DNA of 64,000 nucleotides from a virus, in IMG/VR virus record IMGVR_UViG_3300032291_002524, positions 42,316 through 106,315 of that record. One strand, written 5' to 3'. Each line of letters opens with the position of its first letter. Position 1 is the stretch's first letter. The notes under the pieces were generated by a model. The model saw nothing but the letters and a program-made list of their open reading frames with translations. It ran no database searches and was not told the DNA's origin. Below are positions 26,843 to 34,268 of this stretch, piece by piece. Both the position numbers and the translations under genes were made by a program.

Positions 26843-27127
26843 ATACTCAAAAACGATACAATCGTTTGCATAATACAATCTTCTAACCTGTCTCTTATCT
26901 ACCTGTTTACCCATTTCAATCATAGTATCCTTATCTGATAATTTTACACTCTTTGTTTTTGGTTTTTTGTTTTGGGTGTTATTTGTAGGTTTTGTTCTCA
27001 TTGGTTTAAAATATTCATCAAGAGCAAAAATAAGTTCTTCTCTTGATTTATCAAAATTCAAACCTTCTTTTTTACAAATATTTTTCAGTTGAGTAGTTTC
27101 CAATTTATCAAGTTCAAATTTTTCCAT
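26837..27127 (-). CDS. Hypothetical SAP-like protein (96 aa)
   Basis: The first 45 residues (LETTQLKNICKKEG then REELIFALDEYF) resemble a SAP/LEM-type two-helix DNA-binding motif. A Lys-rich linker follows. The start overlaps the upstream gene by 14 bases, so it is operonic. The DNA-binding role is a guess from pattern only. Confidence 0.55.
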   Translation of the reverse strand: MEKFELDKLETTQLKNICKKEGLNFDKSREELIFALDEYFKPMRTKPTNNTQNKKPKTKSVKLSDKDTMIEMGKQVDKRQVRRLYYANDCIVFEYL

Positions 27128-27722
27128 ATCTTTCTTCGTATTTCTTCATCAATTCATTTTTTAATTTTTCAAAATCTTTTTTAGACATATCAGATTCTGT
27201 AAAATTTCTTGAATACCATTGATTTAAAGCGGTATCTAAATCAATATTTCTGAGTTTCATGACCCTACGCAAACCTCTAAACAATGCCGGTATTTCATGT
27301 GGTTGTAGATAATATTTATAGTTTTTTGGTTGTTTTTTGTACGGTACTGAAGGTAATTCACTATTTTTTCTAAGACCCAAGTATTGATAATGATGCTCGT
27401 ATTCATGAGCAATGATATCATTTAAATCTGCTATTAAATCATATAAAAGTTCGGGGTAATAATCTTCATTGATAAATAAAACCACCTGAATTGTTTCGGT
27501 TTCATCGTCATAATTACCATCAACAAAAAATTTATGGTCATCCTCTTTCCAATTATTATTCCAATCAAAATATACTTTAATTTCTTTGTCGTAATATTCA
27601 TCACCATCTAAATCAGAGGGTAATTCCCAACTACCAACTTCACCACTTCTAACAATTTTAATAATATCTCTAACGATTTTACGGGTAGTAAAATCTATAC
27701 TTTCATTTATCATACGCTCCAT
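27114..27722 (-). CDS. Zincin-like protein (HEYEHH), packaging-type N-terminus
   Basis: Contains IIAHEYEHHYQYLG at about residue 115, an HExxH zinc site followed by a third His in a helix, as in metallopeptidases. The N-terminus MERMINESID has an I-x-E site. The protein is acidic with Trp-rich beta strands before the active-site helix. If packaged, it could be an injected protease; substrate unknown. The start overlaps the upstream gene by 13 bases. Confidence 0.65.
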   Translation of the reverse strand: MERMINESIDFTTRKIVRDIIKIVRSGEVGSWELPSDLDGDEYYDKEIKVYFDWNNNWKEDDHKFFVDGNYDDETETIQVVLFINEDYYPELLYDLIADLNDIIAHEYEHHYQYLGLRKNSELPSVPYKKQPKNYKYYLQPHEIPALFRGLRRVMKLRNIDLDTALNQWYSRNFTESDMSKKDFEKLKNELMKKYEERYGKI

Positions 27723-28162
27723 CTTACTTCATTTATTAATATATTACCTTCAACATTACATAGTTTTTCAAAAAAAAATAATTCATATTCCATAACCCTA
27801 ATAAAATGTGAATACCTTATCATTTCTTTGTTGAATTTACCATTTTGCAAATCACTAATCTTAAAAAACAAATCTATAAACTCATTTGAATTTAAATTAT
27901 GTTCAACAATATCAACATCAAAATAATAATGTAAAACCCAATCACCAATACTTATCATCGGTCTGATATTATTAAGACTAAATTTAATTTTCATTGTCCC
28001 AAGAACTATCGGGTCATCAAAAATTTTCGATTTTAACGGTAAATACATTGGGACTTCAAAAGTATCATCAGAAACCATTTCTAAACAAGGTACAACGGTC
28101 TTTTTAACATTTTCAATATCTTCAAGTGCACTTTCTATATCAGGATAAATTTTTATTGACAT
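27710..28162 (-). CDS. Hypothetical protein (150 aa)
   Basis: Mixed alpha/beta acidic protein, first gene of a three-gene minus-strand operon with the zincin-like and SAP-like genes. TATTTAT lies five bases before its ATG. No motif recognised. Confidence 0.6.
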   Translation of the reverse strand: MSIKIYPDIESALEDIENVKKTVVPCLEMVSDDTFEVPMYLPLKSKIFDDPIVLGTMKIKFSLNNIRPMISIGDWVLHYYFDVDIVEHNLNSNEFIDLFFKISDLQNGKFNKEMIRYSHFIRVMEYELFFFEKLCNVEGNILINEVRWSV

Positions 28163-28210
28163 AATATATAAATATCTTGAATAATCATAATAAAATATTA
28201 TATTTTTTGT

Positions 28211-28624
28211 ATGGAATTAATATCAACCCACCCCGTAAAAAAATCTGATTTAGGTTTTCATGGTAATTTGTTTGGCGGGACTTGTTTATCGTGGTTAGAT
28301 GCTGCGGCGGCCGGATATGCTATGCAATTGTGTGACACCCCAAGAATGGTTACAGTATTGATAGATGAATGTTATTTTGAAAAACCGGCAAGAGAAGGAG
28401 ACCTATTAAAAATCTACGCATATCCAAAGAAAATTGGTAATAGTTCGATTACTATTTATATGGAAGCTCGTGCACATAATGTATATAATGGAGAACAGTC
28501 AATTGTTATTCGAACTAATATTAAATTTGTTAGAATCGATGATGATGGTAAATCAACGCCAATTAATCAAGTAGCCAAAGACAGAGTATCCAAATTGATT
28601 GAAAATTTTGACATTATAAATTAA
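28211..28624 (+). CDS. Hotdog-fold acyl-CoA thioesterase
   Basis: A 137-residue protein of YciA-like type: an N-terminal HGNLFGGTCLSWLD helix with the catalytic Asp, a V-T-V-L-I-D-x-x-x-F-x-K-P-A-R-x-G-D strand region and the S-I-T-I-Y-M-E-A hotdog strand. It would hydrolyse acyl-CoA in the cytoplasm. Such an enzyme is unusual in a phage and could shift host lipid or CoA pools. A near-match to the promoter box (TATTTTTTG, one base too long) precedes the ATG. Confidence 0.85.
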   Translation: MELISTHPVKKSDLGFHGNLFGGTCLSWLDAAAAGYAMQLCDTPRMVTVLIDECYFEKPAREGDLLKIYAYPKKIGNSSITIYMEARAHNVYNGEQSIVIRTNIKFVRIDDDGKSTPINQVAKDRVSKLIENFDIIN

Positions 28625-28642
28625 ATTGTTTAACATAGGGTT

Positions 28643-28969
28643 ATGGAAACAATTAAAGAAAAAATCAAAACCCTATTAAAACAAGTATCAATTTATGTAA
28701 TGATTGCCGTTAGTTTTTTAGTTGGAATATCAATTGGTTATTATTATGATGTTGTAAAAACAGGTTTGGTCAATAATAAATCAGAATCTATTAAAAGGTC
28801 AGAAGTTAATTTAGCATTAGACGAACATAATAGATTGATGATAGTTAAAAAACAAAACGGAACCTACACTGTTTATGAAGATTCAATCGGATATGTCATT
28901 TTTAATTTATACGCCAAAAGTATTTGGGGTCAGGCAACTCATCAAAAATCTGTAATCGATGGTAAATAA
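28643..28969 (+). CDS. Single-pass membrane protein (108 aa)
   Basis: One hydrophobic helix at about residues 15-35, then a short extramembrane domain. Its stop overlaps the start of the transglycosylase by 11 bases. The coupling suggests a lysis-accessory role such as a holin or spanin-like partner, but this is not shown by sequence. Confidence 0.6.
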   Translation: METIKEKIKTLLKQVSIYVMIAVSFLVGISIGYYYDVVKTGLVNNKSESIKRSEVNLALDEHNRLMIVKKQNGTYTVYEDSIGYVIFNLYAKSIWGQATHQKSVIDGK

Positions 28970-29501
28970 GGCGATTAAATTTACTTATCTTCTCTTCACT
29001 ATTGGTATTCTATTAACCTCATTTTCCCTTCTTAATTATTTAGATTGTGATTCCAAACCGGATTTGAACGATATCGGACGTAACCCTAAATCTCCATCAT
29101 GCCTTCAAATGTATTCGTCTATTGAAAAATACTCAAAAAAATATAATGTCCCTAAGTATGTTGCATACAATGTGGCATTTCTTGAAACTGGGTATCGGGG
29201 ACCATTTCATTGGGGATATCATCCGTCACATATATCAAGTGCGGGGGCGGTCGGCCCAATGCAAATTATCACAAAATATTCGCACAAATTTGCGGGAAAA
29301 CATGTTTCACCAAATGAACTAATGAACAACATTGATTTAAATGTGATGGTAAGTATGAAAATGTTGAGAGTTTGGTATAATAAATACCAAACATGGGATT
29401 TAGCTTGTGGTGGGTATAACACCGGTAGACCAACAATCAACTCATATGCAATCTTTTGTTCATCAAATATGGATTACAAAAAAAATTGGGTTTCATATTA
29501 A
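28959..29501 (+). CDS. Lytic transglycosylase (SLT domain)
   Basis: An N-terminal hydrophobic segment (about 8-26) is a signal anchor, placing the enzyme in the periplasm. The SLT fold is recognisable: FLETGY with the catalytic Glu, then SSAGAVGPMQI and later YNTG. It cleaves glycan strands of peptidoglycan. At 180 residues it is a compact domain. It likely takes part in lysis, alongside the GH19 enzyme at 55396. Confidence 0.85.
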   Translation: MVNKAIKFTYLLFTIGILLTSFSLLNYLDCDSKPDLNDIGRNPKSPSCLQMYSSIEKYSKKYNVPKYVAYNVAFLETGYRGPFHWGYHPSHISSAGAVGPMQIITKYSHKFAGKHVSPNELMNNIDLNVMVSMKMLRVWYNKYQTWDLACGGYNTGRPTINSYAIFCSSNMDYKKNWVSY

Positions 29502-29513
29502 TAAAAAAATAAC

Positions 29514-29521
29514 TATCTTTG
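29514..29521 (+). promoter_or_regulatory. TATCTTTG promoter box
   Basis: Ends seven bases before the ATG of the second phosphoesterase. Confidence 0.6.
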
Positions 29522-29528
29522 TACTATA

Positions 29529-30221
29529 ATGAAAATAACATTTATTTCCGACACACATAATAAACATAAACAACTAAATGGTCTATTACCAGGTGGTGAC
29601 ATGATTATTCACGCGGGTGATATGTCAGGTATGGGATATAAACACGAAATTCAACAATTTTTAAAGTGGTATAATAATTTAGATAATTACACTCATAAGG
29701 TGTTTATCGCTGGTAACCATGATTGGGGATTTCAAACCGAACCCAAAATGTGTAAAGAACAATTGGATTTTTACGATAAGGTAACATACATCCAAGATAA
29801 CACAAAATTAATCGGTAATGAACATCAAACACCTGTTAAAGTTTATGGTTCTCCATGGCAACCTGAGTTTTATGATTGGGCATTTAACTTACCAAGAATG
29901 GGTTGGGAATTAGAACAAAAGTGGAATGATATTCCATTAGATACTGATATTTTAATTACACACGGACCTGCTTGGGGTCACTTAGACACAGTTAAAAGTT
30001 TAGGTGTTCCTTTGGGTTGTGAATTATTATCAGAAAGAATTAAAGTTGTTAAACCTAAAATTCACGTTTGTGGTCATATCCATACGGGATATGGTTATAA
30101 ATTTGATGGTGATACCCACTATTTTAATGCTGCGGTATTAGATGAGCAATATAATTTAACTCAAAAACCATTCACCGTGGAATGGAATCCTGAAACTAAT
30201 GAAATCGAATTTATAGATTAA
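29529..30221 (+). CDS. Calcineurin-like metallophosphoesterase 2
   Basis: All metal motifs are present: SDTHNKH, HAGDMS, AGNHDWG, ITHGP and CGHIHTG. The spacing and W-rich middle resemble the MPPED1/239AB-type branch that acts on small phosphodiesters in vitro. It is a different branch from the 18357 enzyme. The substrate is unknown. It heads a run that continues to the receiver-domain gene. Confidence 0.88.
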   Translation: MKITFISDTHNKHKQLNGLLPGGDMIIHAGDMSGMGYKHEIQQFLKWYNNLDNYTHKVFIAGNHDWGFQTEPKMCKEQLDFYDKVTYIQDNTKLIGNEHQTPVKVYGSPWQPEFYDWAFNLPRMGWELEQKWNDIPLDTDILITHGPAWGHLDTVKSLGVPLGCELLSERIKVVKPKIHVCGHIHTGYGYKFDGDTHYFNAAVLDEQYNLTQKPFTVEWNPETNEIEFID

Positions 30222-30222
30222 T

Positions 30223-30801
30223 ATGAAAAAAGAATATAATCAATGGTATTGGAAATTATATAGATGGTTTAAGTGGGACGCAAAACATCTCCATAGAGAT
30301 GTAATTATAGGGGTTAAAAACCTTTGGAAATGGTTTCCTATTATTTGGAAAGACCGTGATTGGGATGATTTTTATATTTTTGAAGCTCTGAAACATAAGA
30401 TTAAAAATACTGCCGATTATACAGAAAAAAAACAAAGGTTTGTTGGTTGGGAAAAGGAAGTACGTTATATGAGAATATCCGTAAAGTTAATAGATAAGAT
30501 TCAAGATGAATTTTATTCGGCAGAATACTGTAACTATTTTGATATGGATGTTTCTTTCACCCCATCTAAAAATCACAAGGATTCATTTGAAGTCGATACT
30601 ACCATAAATAATGATAATGTTGACAAGTACATTTCAATGTACCCCCACGCTTATCGTAGGTTAATGAATGATAAGAATTTAATAAACTTTCAAAAAAGTT
30701 CTCGTTCAGTTGCTATGGGTATGGGTATTATACGTCATCGTAAAGCGAAAAAACTTCTTTTTAAGATATTAGAAGAAAGAATAGAAAATTGGTGGGATTA
30801 A
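30223..30801 (+). CDS. Hypothetical protein (192 aa)
   Basis: Trp/Lys-rich N-terminus, then a mixed domain. No motif recognised. It follows the phosphoesterase stop by one base and overlaps an alternative start of the next gene, so it is part of the same operon. Confidence 0.6.
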   Translation: MKKEYNQWYWKLYRWFKWDAKHLHRDVIIGVKNLWKWFPIIWKDRDWDDFYIFEALKHKIKNTADYTEKKQRFVGWEKEVRYMRISVKLIDKIQDEFYSAEYCNYFDMDVSFTPSKNHKDSFEVDTTINNDNVDKYISMYPHAYRRLMNDKNLINFQKSSRSVAMGMGIIRHRKAKKLLFKILEERIENWWD

Positions 30802-30821
30802 ATAATTATAATAAAAAGAAA

Positions 30822-31250
30822 ATGAAAATGAAAAAATTATACTTGGACGATGTTAGAATACCTCGTCATTCATATCCGGCAATGTCAAGAAGAATTGGTT
30901 CAGATTCTGCCATATATCAAAATGATGATTGGAATATTGTTAGGACATATGATGAATTTGTAAATTGGATTAGTGAAAATGGGTTACCTGATATTGTGTC
31001 ATTCGACCACGACTTGGCGGATGAACACATTCAATATTATTTTGATAATGGTGGTAACGCAAACCCACCTGACCCCCAAAAAACAACTTTTGAGGAAAAA
31101 ACGGGGTATGATTGTGCTAAATGGTTGGTAGATTATTGTGTTAAAACGCAACAAAAATTACCTGAATATTTGGTTCATTCTGCAAATCCTGTTGGTGGAT
31201 ATAATATCTTGACGTATCTAAACAACGCAAAAAAACACACGAACATCTAA
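30822..31250 (+). CDS. Cyclic-phosphate-processing receiver-domain protein (cREC-like)
   Basis: The start at ATG 30822 places KLYLDDVRIP at the very N-terminus, the usual beginning of this family. VSFDHDLAD, KTGYDCAKWLVDYC and VHSANPVGGYNI follow in order. Comparative genomics has linked such receiver-like domains to RNA repair and 2',3'-cyclic phosphate processing; biochemistry is limited. In this genome it sits among phosphoesterase, kinase and RNA ligase genes, which fits RNA-end healing. Confidence 0.75.
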   Translation: MKMKKLYLDDVRIPRHSYPAMSRRIGSDSAIYQNDDWNIVRTYDEFVNWISENGLPDIVSFDHDLADEHIQYYFDNGGNANPPDPQKTTFEEKTGYDCAKWLVDYCVKTQQKLPEYLVHSANPVGGYNILTYLNNAKKHTNI

Positions 31251-31525
31251 TGGAAGTTCTTAAGGATGGTGACATATTGCAGGAAAGTGATAAGGTTAAA
31301 AAAATACATATTAACCAGCATAACATTCGTTCAAATAAAACGAAAGAAACTGACCTTCCTGTAATCACCATTAAAATAGGTAGTAAAAACTATTATTGTA
31401 ATGAAATAGAAATTATGGGACCATCCAAAGTTATCTATTGCGGTAGTGGTAACCAAAAACCGTTGATGAGTTGTGGGGCCAGAGTGGTAATTGAAACAAC
31501 ATCAGAAATAAAAATTAAAAAATAA
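31250..31525 (+). CDS. Hypothetical protein (91 aa)
   Basis: Small, beta-rich, basic protein without a recognised motif. Its start overlaps the stop of the receiver-domain gene by one base. It is the last gene before the leader of tRNA array 1. Confidence 0.55.
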   Translation: MEVLKDGDILQESDKVKKIHINQHNIRSNKTKETDLPVITIKIGSKNYYCNEIEIMGPSKVIYCGSGNQKPLMSCGARVVIETTSEIKIKK

Positions 31526-31526
31526 T

Positions 31527-31556
31527 TTGACACTTAAAGAAACTTTTGTATCTTTG
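31527..31556 (+). promoter_or_regulatory. Promoter of tRNA array 1 leader
   Basis: TTG in TTTGACA (31527-31529) and TATCTTTG (31549-31556), spacing 19. It is the best match to the Bacteroidota consensus near the array. Confidence 0.75.
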
Positions 31557-31587
31557 TATCATATTTAGAAAGAAAGGAAATAATAAA

Positions 31588-31683
31588 ATGACACTCGTGA
31601 AAAAACATATTGTGAAATCGTTTATTCAGTTATGTAATAACTGGTATATTCGCTTGTCAATAAGTTCGGGTGTTGTTGTATAA
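31588..31683 (+). CDS. Leader peptide 1 (31 aa) of tRNA array 1
   Basis: Short ORF with a good ribosome site (AAAGGAAA, rare in this window). Its 31 residues use 16 different amino acids: M, T, L, V, K, H, I, S, F, Q, C, N, W, Y, R and G. That covers all 14 amino acids with a canonical tRNA in the array downstream. Residues 2-24 hold almost all the diversity. The last codons overlap the antiterminator segment AGTTCGGGT (31663-31671). The codon for Arg is CGC, decoded by the array's Arg(ACG) tRNA. I interpret it as a sensor of tRNA supply, not as a functional protein. Confidence 0.75.
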   Translation: MTLVKKHIVKSFIQLCNNWYIRLSISSGVVV

Positions 31684-31737
31684 CAACTTTTAGCCTTAAA
31701 TAAGGAAACCCGAACTCACAAGGTTCGGGTTTTTTTT
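31663..31737 (+). promoter_or_regulatory. Attenuator 1: antiterminator / terminator switch
   Basis: Segment 1 AGTTCGGGT (31663-31671) pairs perfectly with segment 2 ACCCGAACT (31708-31716). Segment 2 pairs with segment 3 GTTCGGGT (31723-31730), followed by eight T residues. The 1:2 and 2:3 stems exclude each other. A ribosome at the leader stop (31681-31683) would cover segment 1 and favour termination; one stalled earlier would leave it free. Confidence 0.75.
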
Positions 31738-31754
31738 GTTCTTTGACATGTTGG
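31738..31754 (+). promoter_or_regulatory. boxA-like antitermination element 1
   Basis: GTTCTTTGACATGTTGG directly after the attenuator and 11 bases before tRNA-Phe. It resembles the rRNA-leader boxA bound by NusB/S10, and a near-identical copy precedes array 2. Confidence 0.6.
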
Positions 31755-31765
31755 TAACCAAAAAT

Positions 31766-31838
31766 GGGGTAGTGGCAGATGAGGTCATTGCGACGGACTG
31801 AAAATCCGTAGGAACAGGCTCGATACCTGTCTACCCCA
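31766..31838 (+). tRNA. trnF: tRNA-Phe(GAA)
   Basis: Acceptor GGGGTAG / CTACCCC, anticodon stem ACGGA / TCCGT with loop CTGAAAA, T-arm ACAGG / CCTGT. T-loop is CTCGATA (C54). Discriminator A; CCA not encoded. First gene of array 1. Confidence 0.9.
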
Positions 31839-31844
31839 CAATAT

Positions 31845-31922
31845 TGGGATATAGCTCAGTTGGTTTAGAGCATCTGTCTGATACACAGAAGGTCATCGGT
31901 TCAAGTCCGGTTATCCCAACCA
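31845..31922 (+). tRNA. trnI: tRNA-Ile(GAT)
   Basis: Acceptor TGGGATA / TATCCCA, anticodon loop CTGATAC in stem TCTGT / ACAGA, canonical T-loop TTCAAGT. CCA is encoded. Confidence 0.92.
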
Positions 31923-31927
31923 TATAT

Positions 31928-32003
31928 TGTCCTGTGGTGTAATTGGCAACACATCTCACTTTGACTGAGAAGAGTCCAGGTTCGAACCCTGGCGGGATAA
32001 CCA
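31928..32003 (+). tRNA. trnQ: tRNA-Gln(TTG)
   Basis: Acceptor TGTCCTG / CGGGATA with wobble pairs, anticodon loop CTTTGAC, T-loop TTCGAAC, discriminator A and encoded CCA. Confidence 0.9.
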
Positions 32004-32014
32004 AAAAAAAGTAT

Positions 32015-32022
32015 TATATTTG
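32015..32022 (+). promoter_or_regulatory. TATATTTG promoter box, leaderless start
   Basis: Ends four bases before the ATG at 32027; lies between tRNA-Gln and that gene. Confidence 0.6.
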
Positions 32023-32026
32023 TAAT

Positions 32027-32587
32027 ATGAAAATAAACAGAAAGGACCTAAATTGGTTTCTCCAAAACATCCGTAGGGGAAATGAGGGTCAGGAACTAAC
32101 GGATGAACAGTTGGTTGACAAACTGGCTTCCTATATGGAAACCAACCCATCCTGTATTGATATGGAAGGTGTTAGTAATCCTGGTAGGTTTAGTTATTCA
32201 ACTGTTGGTTATGGTGTTTTTTCACTTATGGGTGAAAAATACCGAATGGGTAGAATTGAAATCTTTGATAGTGAAGATGAATCAGGATATGCGGTTAGTG
32301 AAGGTATTTACACAATGCCATTCGTTGCGGCAAGTCAATTTGAAGATTTTATCGAGTCTTTGGAAACTGACCTTCCAATTAATATTGAAATTGGGTCTCA
32401 TAAGTGGTGTGAAGATGAATGTGCAAAATCTCTTGGTTTTGAAAATGAGGAAGAGATGAGAAACCCTGAAAAAGTGAAAGAATATCGTAGAAAGAAAAAC
32501 GATGAATTTGCACAAGAAGAGGGTTATAAAGATTGGGACGATTTGTTGGCAAACAGTAAATTTGCACCATTAAAAAAAGAAATTTAA
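32027..32587 (+). CDS. Hypothetical protein inside tRNA array 1 (186 aa)
   Basis: The start is set by the promoter box; a longer frame would run back into tRNA-Gln. Acidic soluble protein with no recognised motif. A C-terminal helical part contains C-x(3)-C and A-K-S-L-G-F. It sits between tRNA-Gln and tRNA-Lys with its own promoter, so it can be expressed when the array is attenuated. Confidence 0.65.
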   Translation: MKINRKDLNWFLQNIRRGNEGQELTDEQLVDKLASYMETNPSCIDMEGVSNPGRFSYSTVGYGVFSLMGEKYRMGRIEIFDSEDESGYAVSEGIYTMPFVAASQFEDFIESLETDLPINIEIGSHKWCEDECAKSLGFENEEEMRNPEKVKEYRRKKNDEFAQEEGYKDWDDLLANSKFAPLKKEI

Positions 32588-32648
32588 AAAATGTTCATTA
32601 TATTTGTATGTTTATTGTTACTGAACAGATGAATATAATGAACAATAT

Positions 32649-32723
32649 GACTTCGTAGCTCAATTGGTTTAGAGCACCTCACTTTTAATGAGGGGGTTTC
32701 GGGTTCGAGTCCCGACGGGGTCA
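32649..32723 (+). tRNA. trnK: tRNA-Lys(TTT)
   Basis: Acceptor GACTTCG / CGGGGTC, anticodon loop CTTTTAA in stem CCTCA / TGAGG, T-loop TTCGAGT. Discriminator A. Confidence 0.92.
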
Positions 32724-32905
32724 CAAAACACAATGTTGGGTTCCCTAGTGGTAACGGTATGAACTTAAGTAAGTAAGCCACAAGAATCTAGTAAGAAGCG
32801 GAAGATGGGTTCCCCGCGACTAAAGTGTATTACCACCGAGACGTGGCCGACGGGTCCGCTGACGAGCTGAGGAGGTGGTTTAGAAATATCCCTAAATACG
32901 TACCA
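32724..32905 (+). other. Non-coding spacer with tRNA-like D-arm fragment
   Basis: Two copies of GGGTTCCC (about 32741 and 32810) and an ACCACC / GGTGGT stem (about 32831-32880) are visible. CTAGTGGTAACGG resembles a tRNA D-arm, but no T-arm or acceptor partner could be found. Probably a decayed tRNA or a spacer RNA. Confidence 0.35.
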
Positions 32906-32978
32906 CTTTCCTTAGCTCAGTTGGTAGAGCACTTGGCTTACATCCAAGGTGTCGTTGGTTCGAATCCAGCAGGAAAGA
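32906..32978 (+). tRNA. trnV: tRNA-Val(TAC)
   Basis: Perfect acceptor CTTTCCT / AGGAAAG, anticodon loop CTTACAT in stem CTTGG / CCAAG, T-loop TTCGAAT. Discriminator A. Confidence 0.92.
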
Positions 32979-32986
32979 CAAAAAAT

Positions 32987-33067
32987 GAGTCAGTTGAGCA
33001 ATTGGTCCGCTCGCTTGTCTGTAAAACAAGTCCTTCGGGGGTGTAGGTTCGAATCCTACCTGGCTCA
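32987..33067 (+). tRNA. trnY: tRNA-Tyr(GTA)
   Basis: Acceptor GAGTCAG / CTGGCTC, anticodon loop CTGTAAA in stem CTTGT / ACAAG, long variable arm as expected for Tyr, T-loop TTCGAAT. Confidence 0.93.
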
Positions 33068-33080
33068 CAAACTTATATTT

Positions 33081-33113
33081 CTCCAAAACTAGTAAAAAAA
33101 GTGAGTTTTGGAG
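33081..33113 (+). other. Hairpin between tRNA-Tyr and tRNA-Cys
   Basis: CTCCAAAAC (33081-33089) pairs perfectly with GTTTTGGAG (33105-33113). No T-run, so a processing or stability hairpin is more likely than a terminator. Confidence 0.5.
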
Positions 33114-33128
33114 GATTATAAAGTAAAT

Positions 33129-33216
33129 GGTGGGGTTGCAGAGTGGTTGAATGCATCGGTCTGCAAAACCGAAAAACTGAAAACGTTTCACGTGGGTTCA
33201 AATCCCACCTCCACCT
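33129..33216 (+). tRNA. trnC: tRNA-Cys(GCA) with extended variable arm
   Basis: Acceptor GGTGGGG / CTCCACC, anticodon loop CTGCAAA in stem TCGGT / ACCGA, T-loop TTCAAAT, discriminator T as usual for Cys. The variable region is about 19 bases and can form a GAAA / TTTC hairpin, unlike the short loop of ordinary tRNA-Cys. Confidence 0.85.
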
Positions 33217-33267
33217 CAAATTTATAGTTCAAATATTGATTTTTACTCTTATTGAGTATTTATTTAT

Positions 33268-34011
33268 ATGAAATGGACTGATGATAAAATTGAAAATTTA
33301 ACACGTTTCGTTGAATTGGGTTTTAAACCACAAGAAATTGCAAAAATGTTAAAAACTACTTACAAATCAATTACAAGTAAAATGTTTTTATTAGGATTAA
33401 AAGTTGTTTACACAGAAAAAAAAACATGTAAAAATTGTGATATTCAATTTGACACACATATCACCAACGGTAAAATATTTTGTTCGTCAAGTTGTTCGGC
33501 GATTTACAATAATAAAAAACGTACACTAAGTGATGAAACGAAAAGTAAAATATCCAATACATTAAAAAATAAACCAAAAAAAGACAAACTAATAAAAAAC
33601 AAAATATGTAAAGTATGTAAAGTATGTAAAGTTCGTGAAATTAATGAAAAACATAAAAGGATTTGTAATAACTGTAAATTAGATTATTATGAGTATTACA
33701 GACCTTCGTGTGTTTTTAATTTTAACCCTTACGATTTTCCTGAAGAGTTTAACTTAAATTTAGTAAAAAATAATGGGTGGTACTCACCATCCAACAAAAA
33801 AAATAATTTATATGGTGTGAGTAAAGACCATAAATTATCAATAATGGATGGGTACCGAAATAAAATAAACACAAACATCATATCACATCCGGCAAATTGT
33901 GAATTAATATTATTTTCGGATAATTCAGTAAAAAAAGATAAATCATCAATAACTCTAAATGAATTACTAAAAAAAATTGAGGAGTGGAATGTAAAATATG
34001 GTAAAAGTTAA
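33268..34011 (+). CDS. HNH homing endonuclease in tRNA array 1
   Basis: 247 residues. An N-terminal HTH-like region (about 1-45), a treble-clef C-x2-C...C-x3-C zinc finger (about 52-75) and a S-D-E-T-K-S-K-I NUMOD3-like segment precede the nuclease domain. The nuclease core has SKDHKLSIMDGY and ISHPANCEL, with N and K residues downstream, and is shared with the gene at 47693. It is a free-standing mobile endonuclease lying between tRNA-Cys and tRNA-His. TATTTAT-type sequence abuts its ATG. Confidence 0.85.
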   Translation: MKWTDDKIENLTRFVELGFKPQEIAKMLKTTYKSITSKMFLLGLKVVYTEKKTCKNCDIQFDTHITNGKIFCSSSCSAIYNNKKRTLSDETKSKISNTLKNKPKKDKLIKNKICKVCKVCKVREINEKHKRICNNCKLDYYEYYRPSCVFNFNPYDFPEEFNLNLVKNNGWYSPSNKKNNLYGVSKDHKLSIMDGYRNKINTNIISHPANCELILFSDNSVKKDKSSITLNELLKKIEEWNVKYGKS

Positions 34012-34052
34012 TTATTTTTGTTTTAATTTTCACATAAAAACACAAAATACAT

Positions 34053-34125
34053 GGTGGTTATAGTTCAGAGGAAGAACACTTGGTTGTGGTCCAAGATGTC
34101 GTGGGTTCGAGTCCCATTAATCACC
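34053..34125 (+). tRNA. trnH: tRNA-His(GTG)
   Basis: Acceptor GTGGTTA / TAATCAC with the His-specific extra G(-1) at 34053 opposite C73. Anticodon loop TTGTGGT in stem CTTGG / CCAAG, T-loop TTCGAGT. Confidence 0.92.
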
Positions 34126-34134
34126 CCAAAATAC

Positions 34135-34221
34135 GGAAGATTAGCCTAATTGGTAAGGCAGCTGACTTGAAATCAGCCGTTACGTGAAAGCGTATTGTGG
34201 GTTCGAGTCCTACATCTTCCG
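34135..34221 (+). tRNA. trnS: tRNA-Ser(TGA)
   Basis: Acceptor GGAAGAT / ATCTTCC, anticodon loop CTTGAAA, long variable arm, T-loop TTCGAGT and discriminator G, all typical of Ser. Confidence 0.93.
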
Positions 34222-34268
34222 CAATATGAAAAAGGAAAATGACTTCTATTGACTAAACTCAATAGAAT

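Noticed and set aside
32831-32900. Hammerhead or HDV-like ribozyme (CTGACGAG near GAAA)
   Set aside because: No stem II between the two core strings and no matching stems I and III.
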